Below, in pieces: positions 5,730-7,154 of a stretch of DNA of 7,154 bases. A program made the translations under genes and the position numbers. The notes under the pieces were generated by a model. The model was not told where the DNA came from. It was given only the letters and a program-made list of their open reading frames with translations, and did no database searches. Source of the stretch: Sedimentisphaerales bacterium (lineage in GTDB: Bacteria; Planctomycetota; Phycisphaerae; Sedimentisphaerales; SM23-30); assembly GCA_030636065.1 (NCBI GenBank), contig DAOVXR010000084.1, forward strand, positions 1 to 7,154, read 5' to 3'. The first letter of the stretch is position 1. Each line of letters opens with the position of its first letter.

Positions 5730-6557
5730 ATGATTACCAGCTTAAAAAATCCGTTGATTAAACGTGTTGTTGCGCTCAGGGACAAGAAAAACCGCGACAA
5801 ACAAAGAGTCTTTCTGATCGAAGGCCGAAAAGAAATACAGTGCGCATTGTCAAACGGTATATCGCCTGAAATGCTATTCTATTGCCCGGACATCCTTGGC
5901 AGCGATGCGGGATGCAAGGCTGTCTTCGCAGGTCTTCCTCCACATTTGTTCCCGGACGACAATTCGAAAAATGATTTTCGACAGGTAGCGGTCCCGCCGC
6001 GAGTCTATGCAAAAATCGCCTATCGTGAAAAGGTAGGCGGGCTGGTATTGGTCGCGCATATTCCCGACCTTCGAATCGAACACCTGAAACTGTCCGGCAA
6101 TCCGTTTATCCTGATCGTTCAGGGTGTGGAAAAACCGGGCAACCTCGGGGCAATGCTGCGGATCGCTGACGGTGCGGGAGTTGACGCGGTAATCATCGCC
6201 AAAGACAGAGGCGTCGATTTATATAATCCCAACGTCGTCCGCTCCAGCCTGGGGTCGCTGTTCACAGTAAAAACTTTTGCTATGTCCCTTGATAAAACGA
6301 TGGACTGGCTAACAGCCAACCAACTCAAAATAGTTCTGTCATCACCATCGGCTCAACAGAATTACACAGACATCGATTATGCCGGGCCGGTCGCAATAAT
6401 ACTCGGAAGTGAAAAAGAAGGACTGCCGCAACGATTACTCGACCAAAATGTTATAACAGTTAAAATTCCCATGCGCGGACAAATGGACTCGCTTAACGTC
6501 TCCTGTAGCGGAGCAGTCCTGATGTACGAAGTACTCAGGCAAAGAAAGAGAAGCTAA
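5730..6557 (+). CDS. SpoU/TrmH-family RNA 2'-O-methyltransferase
   Basis: A 275-residue SAM-dependent enzyme that methylates a ribose 2'-OH in rRNA or tRNA. Residues 1 to about 105 form the L30e-like substrate-binding domain, starting MITSLKNPLIKRVVALRDKK, a usual beginning for this family. The SPOUT knot domain carries motif 1 (E134-K-P-G-N-L-G with R144), motif 2 (I-L-G226-S-E228-K-E-G-L-P) and motif 3 (I246-P-M-R-G-Q-M-D-S-L-N256-V-S), which shape the SAM pocket and active site. Length is typical. The frame opens at 5679, but those 17 extra codons read through a REP-like hairpin, so ATG 5730 was chosen; no Shine-Dalgarno is seen before either. It lies 139 bp after prfA. Which RNA site it modifies (for example 23S rRNA G2251 as in RlmB) cannot be told from sequence alone, so no symbol is given. 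Confidence 0.92.
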   Translation: MITSLKNPLIKRVVALRDKKNRDKQRVFLIEGRKEIQCALSNGISPEMLFYCPDILGSDAGCKAVFAGLPPHLFPDDNSKNDFRQVAVPPRVYAKIAYREKVGGLVLVAHIPDLRIEHLKLSGNPFILIVQGVEKPGNLGAMLRIADGAGVDAVIIAKDRGVDLYNPNVVRSSLGSLFTVKTFAMSLDKTMDWLTANQLKIVLSSPSAQQNYTDIDYAGPVAIILGSEKEGLPQRLLDQNVITVKIPMRGQMDSLNVSCSGAVLMYEVLRQRKRS

Positions 6558-6560
6558 GAA

Positions 6561-6596
6561 GAATTCAGAATTCAGAAGAGAAGAGAAGAAGAAAGA
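6561..6596. repeat. GAATTCA direct repeat with purine-rich tail
   Basis: Two exact heptamers GAATTCA (6561-6567, 6568-6574) lead into a GA-only tract with units GAAGA/GAGAA to about 6596. It starts 3 bases after the methyltransferase stop codon, as the octamer repeat does after prfA. Confidence 0.65.
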
Positions 6597-6605
6597 ATAT
6601 TTAAC

Positions 6606-6632
6606 CACAGATTTCGCGGATTGCACGGATTA
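6606..6632. repeat. Nonamer tandem repeat, three units
   Basis: CACAGATTT, CGCGGATTG, CACGGATTA in exact 9-bp register, consensus C(A/G)C(A/G)GATTN. Beyond it lies the nonamer GAGTTGAAC (6635-6643) and degenerate GAACAT/GAATAT units to about 6670. Confidence 0.65.
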
Positions 6633-6702
6633 AAGAGTTGAACATCGAACATTCAATATCGAATAATATCGCCGTGGGGAGTGTGCGTGGCGTTTTTAAG
6701 AA

Positions 6703-6718
6703 AACCGTTAAAACGGTT
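6703..6718. repeat. AT-rich palindrome AACCGTT/AACGGTT
   Basis: Perfect 7-bp arms AACCGTT (6703-6709) and AACGGTT (6712-6718) with two A residues between them. Each arm contains AACGGT, the core of the TGAACGGT octamer, though not the full octamer. Confidence 0.4.
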
Positions 6719-6740
6719 GAAAGAAAATTTATGCGAATTG

Positions 6741-6768
6741 CTAACCCCTCACTAAAGTGAGGGGCTAA
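6741..6768. repeat. Perfect palindrome flanked by CTAA on both sides
   Basis: Arms CCCCTCACT (6745-6753) and AGTGAGGGG (6756-6764) pair fully around AA, and CTAA stands directly on both sides (6741-6744, 6765-6768). No T-run follows on either strand, so a plain terminator is unlikely. The flanking CTAA could be a target duplication of a tiny element or chance. Confidence 0.55.
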
Positions 6769-6788
6769 TGAGAAAAAAGGATAACCGC

Positions 6789-6809
6789 ATGGGCTGAAGC
6801 CCATCCTAC
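6789..6809 (-). repeat. REP-like element before the B12-binding protein gene
   Basis: On the minus strand GTAG (6809-6806) and one G are followed by arms ATGGGCT / AGCCCAT around TC, a perfect 7-bp stem. It has the same design and orientation as the element at 5698-5720 and ends 18 bases before the next start codon. Confidence 0.65.
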
Positions 6810-6827
6810 GGAACTCGGTGGTTGCCG

Positions 6828-7154
6828 ATGTTGAAGTTACGCTTAATCAATCCGAATAGTCCGTTGACAACAATTACGCTGCCGGACGTTATTCAAAAGA
6901 TGACTATGGGCAGGCGGGCGTTGTTTATGCCGGTCAATCTGGCGATATGCGCAGCAATAGCGCCGCGTGAATATAAGGTGGAGATAGTTGACGAATGCGT
7001 GCTCGATAAACCGCACGTGCCACGGAATGAGGTCGATATAGTAGGGATGGGCGCAATGACTGCCCAGGCCAAAAGAGCGTATGCTCTGGCGGACGAATAT
7101 CGAAAGCTGGGTGTAAAAGTAATATTGGGCGGGATTCATCCATCGGCATTACCA
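6828..7154 (+). CDS. B12-binding domain protein, probably radical SAM (5' part, runs off the window)
   Basis: The first 109 residues of a longer protein, open to the window edge. It starts MLKLRLINPNSPLTTITLPD, followed by a Rossmann-like cobalamin-binding fold: VNLAICAAIAPREYKVEIVDE (about residues 36-56), VDIVGMGAMTAQAKRAYALADEYRKLG (69-95) and VKVILGGIHPSALP (96-109). The MT-x-QA-x-RAY-x-(I/L)AD-E-(Y/F)-R run and the GGIHPSALP strand are typical of B12-binding radical SAM proteins, where a CxxxCxxC iron-sulfur cluster motif would follow beyond the window. The DxHxxG cobalamin-ligand motif is absent (DECVLD instead), which is common in this group. The start is ATG at 6828 with only a weak GGTGG (6817-6821) before it. 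The substrate cannot be told. It lies 270 bp after the methyltransferase gene. Confidence 0.82.
   Translation, partial: MLKLRLINPNSPLTTITLPDVIQKMTMGRRALFMPVNLAICAAIAPREYKVEIVDECVLDKPHVPRNEVDIVGMGAMTAQAKRAYALADEYRKLGVKVILGGIHPSALP

Noticed and set aside
7041..7066. GTAG followed by a TGGGC/GCCCA stem
   Set aside because: It lies inside the conserved coding sequence for the VGMGAMTAQ segment of the B12 protein and has a 9-base loop; chance is the better explanation.

Overview
The window reads as a piece of a bacterial chromosome in which every convincing gene lies on the + strand. The best guess at the organism is a planctomycete, perhaps of the Phycisphaerae/Sedimentisphaerales type. This is inferred from the ECF sigma factor overlapping a very large membrane protein with a Lys-Ile-Thr-Lys-Leu-Ala membrane segment and a LolA-like exterior. 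No rRNA or marker-gene comparison was possible.

Layout. Bases 1-350 hold an intrinsic terminator for a gene outside the window and two small perfect hairpins. Bases 351-3072 are a two-gene operon: an ECF sigma factor and a 729-residue five-helix membrane protein, probably its regulator, overlapping by 8 bp and closed by a strong terminator (3120-3157). A 1045-bp gap (3073-4117) follows. It holds a 41-codon remnant of a REP-associated tyrosine transposase (RAYT), a GTAG-headed hairpin upstream of it, small tandem repeats, a terminator-like hairpin and an AT-rich stretch, and it ends in a near-consensus sigma-70 promoter. Then come three genes of the translation machinery: rpmE (zinc-type ribosomal protein L31), prfA (peptide chain release factor 1) and a SpoU/TrmH-family RNA 2'-O-methyltransferase. 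The window ends inside a B12-binding, probably radical SAM, protein of which 109 residues are present.

The most interesting layer lies between the genes. GTAG-headed palindromes, the known hallmark of REP sequences mobilised by RAYTs, occur at 3236-3256 (+), 5698-5720 (-) and 6789-6809 (-), with a decayed relative at 4441-4464 (-). The three minus-oriented copies sit 9 to 25 bases before the start codons of prfA, the methyltransferase gene and the B12 protein gene, and those three genes also lack good Shine-Dalgarno sequences. The other intergenic DNA carries a second hairpin family (TCCGCC/GGCGGA arms), tandem repeats with 7-, 8- and 9-bp units, a repeated nonamer GAGTTGAAC and four copies of the octamer TGAACGGT, one of them ahead of the sigma operon.

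How the genes work together: the sigma factor and membrane protein probably form one envelope-sensing regulatory unit, while L31, RF1 and the RNA methyltransferase all serve translation. The usual RF1 partner gene prmC is not next to prfA here.
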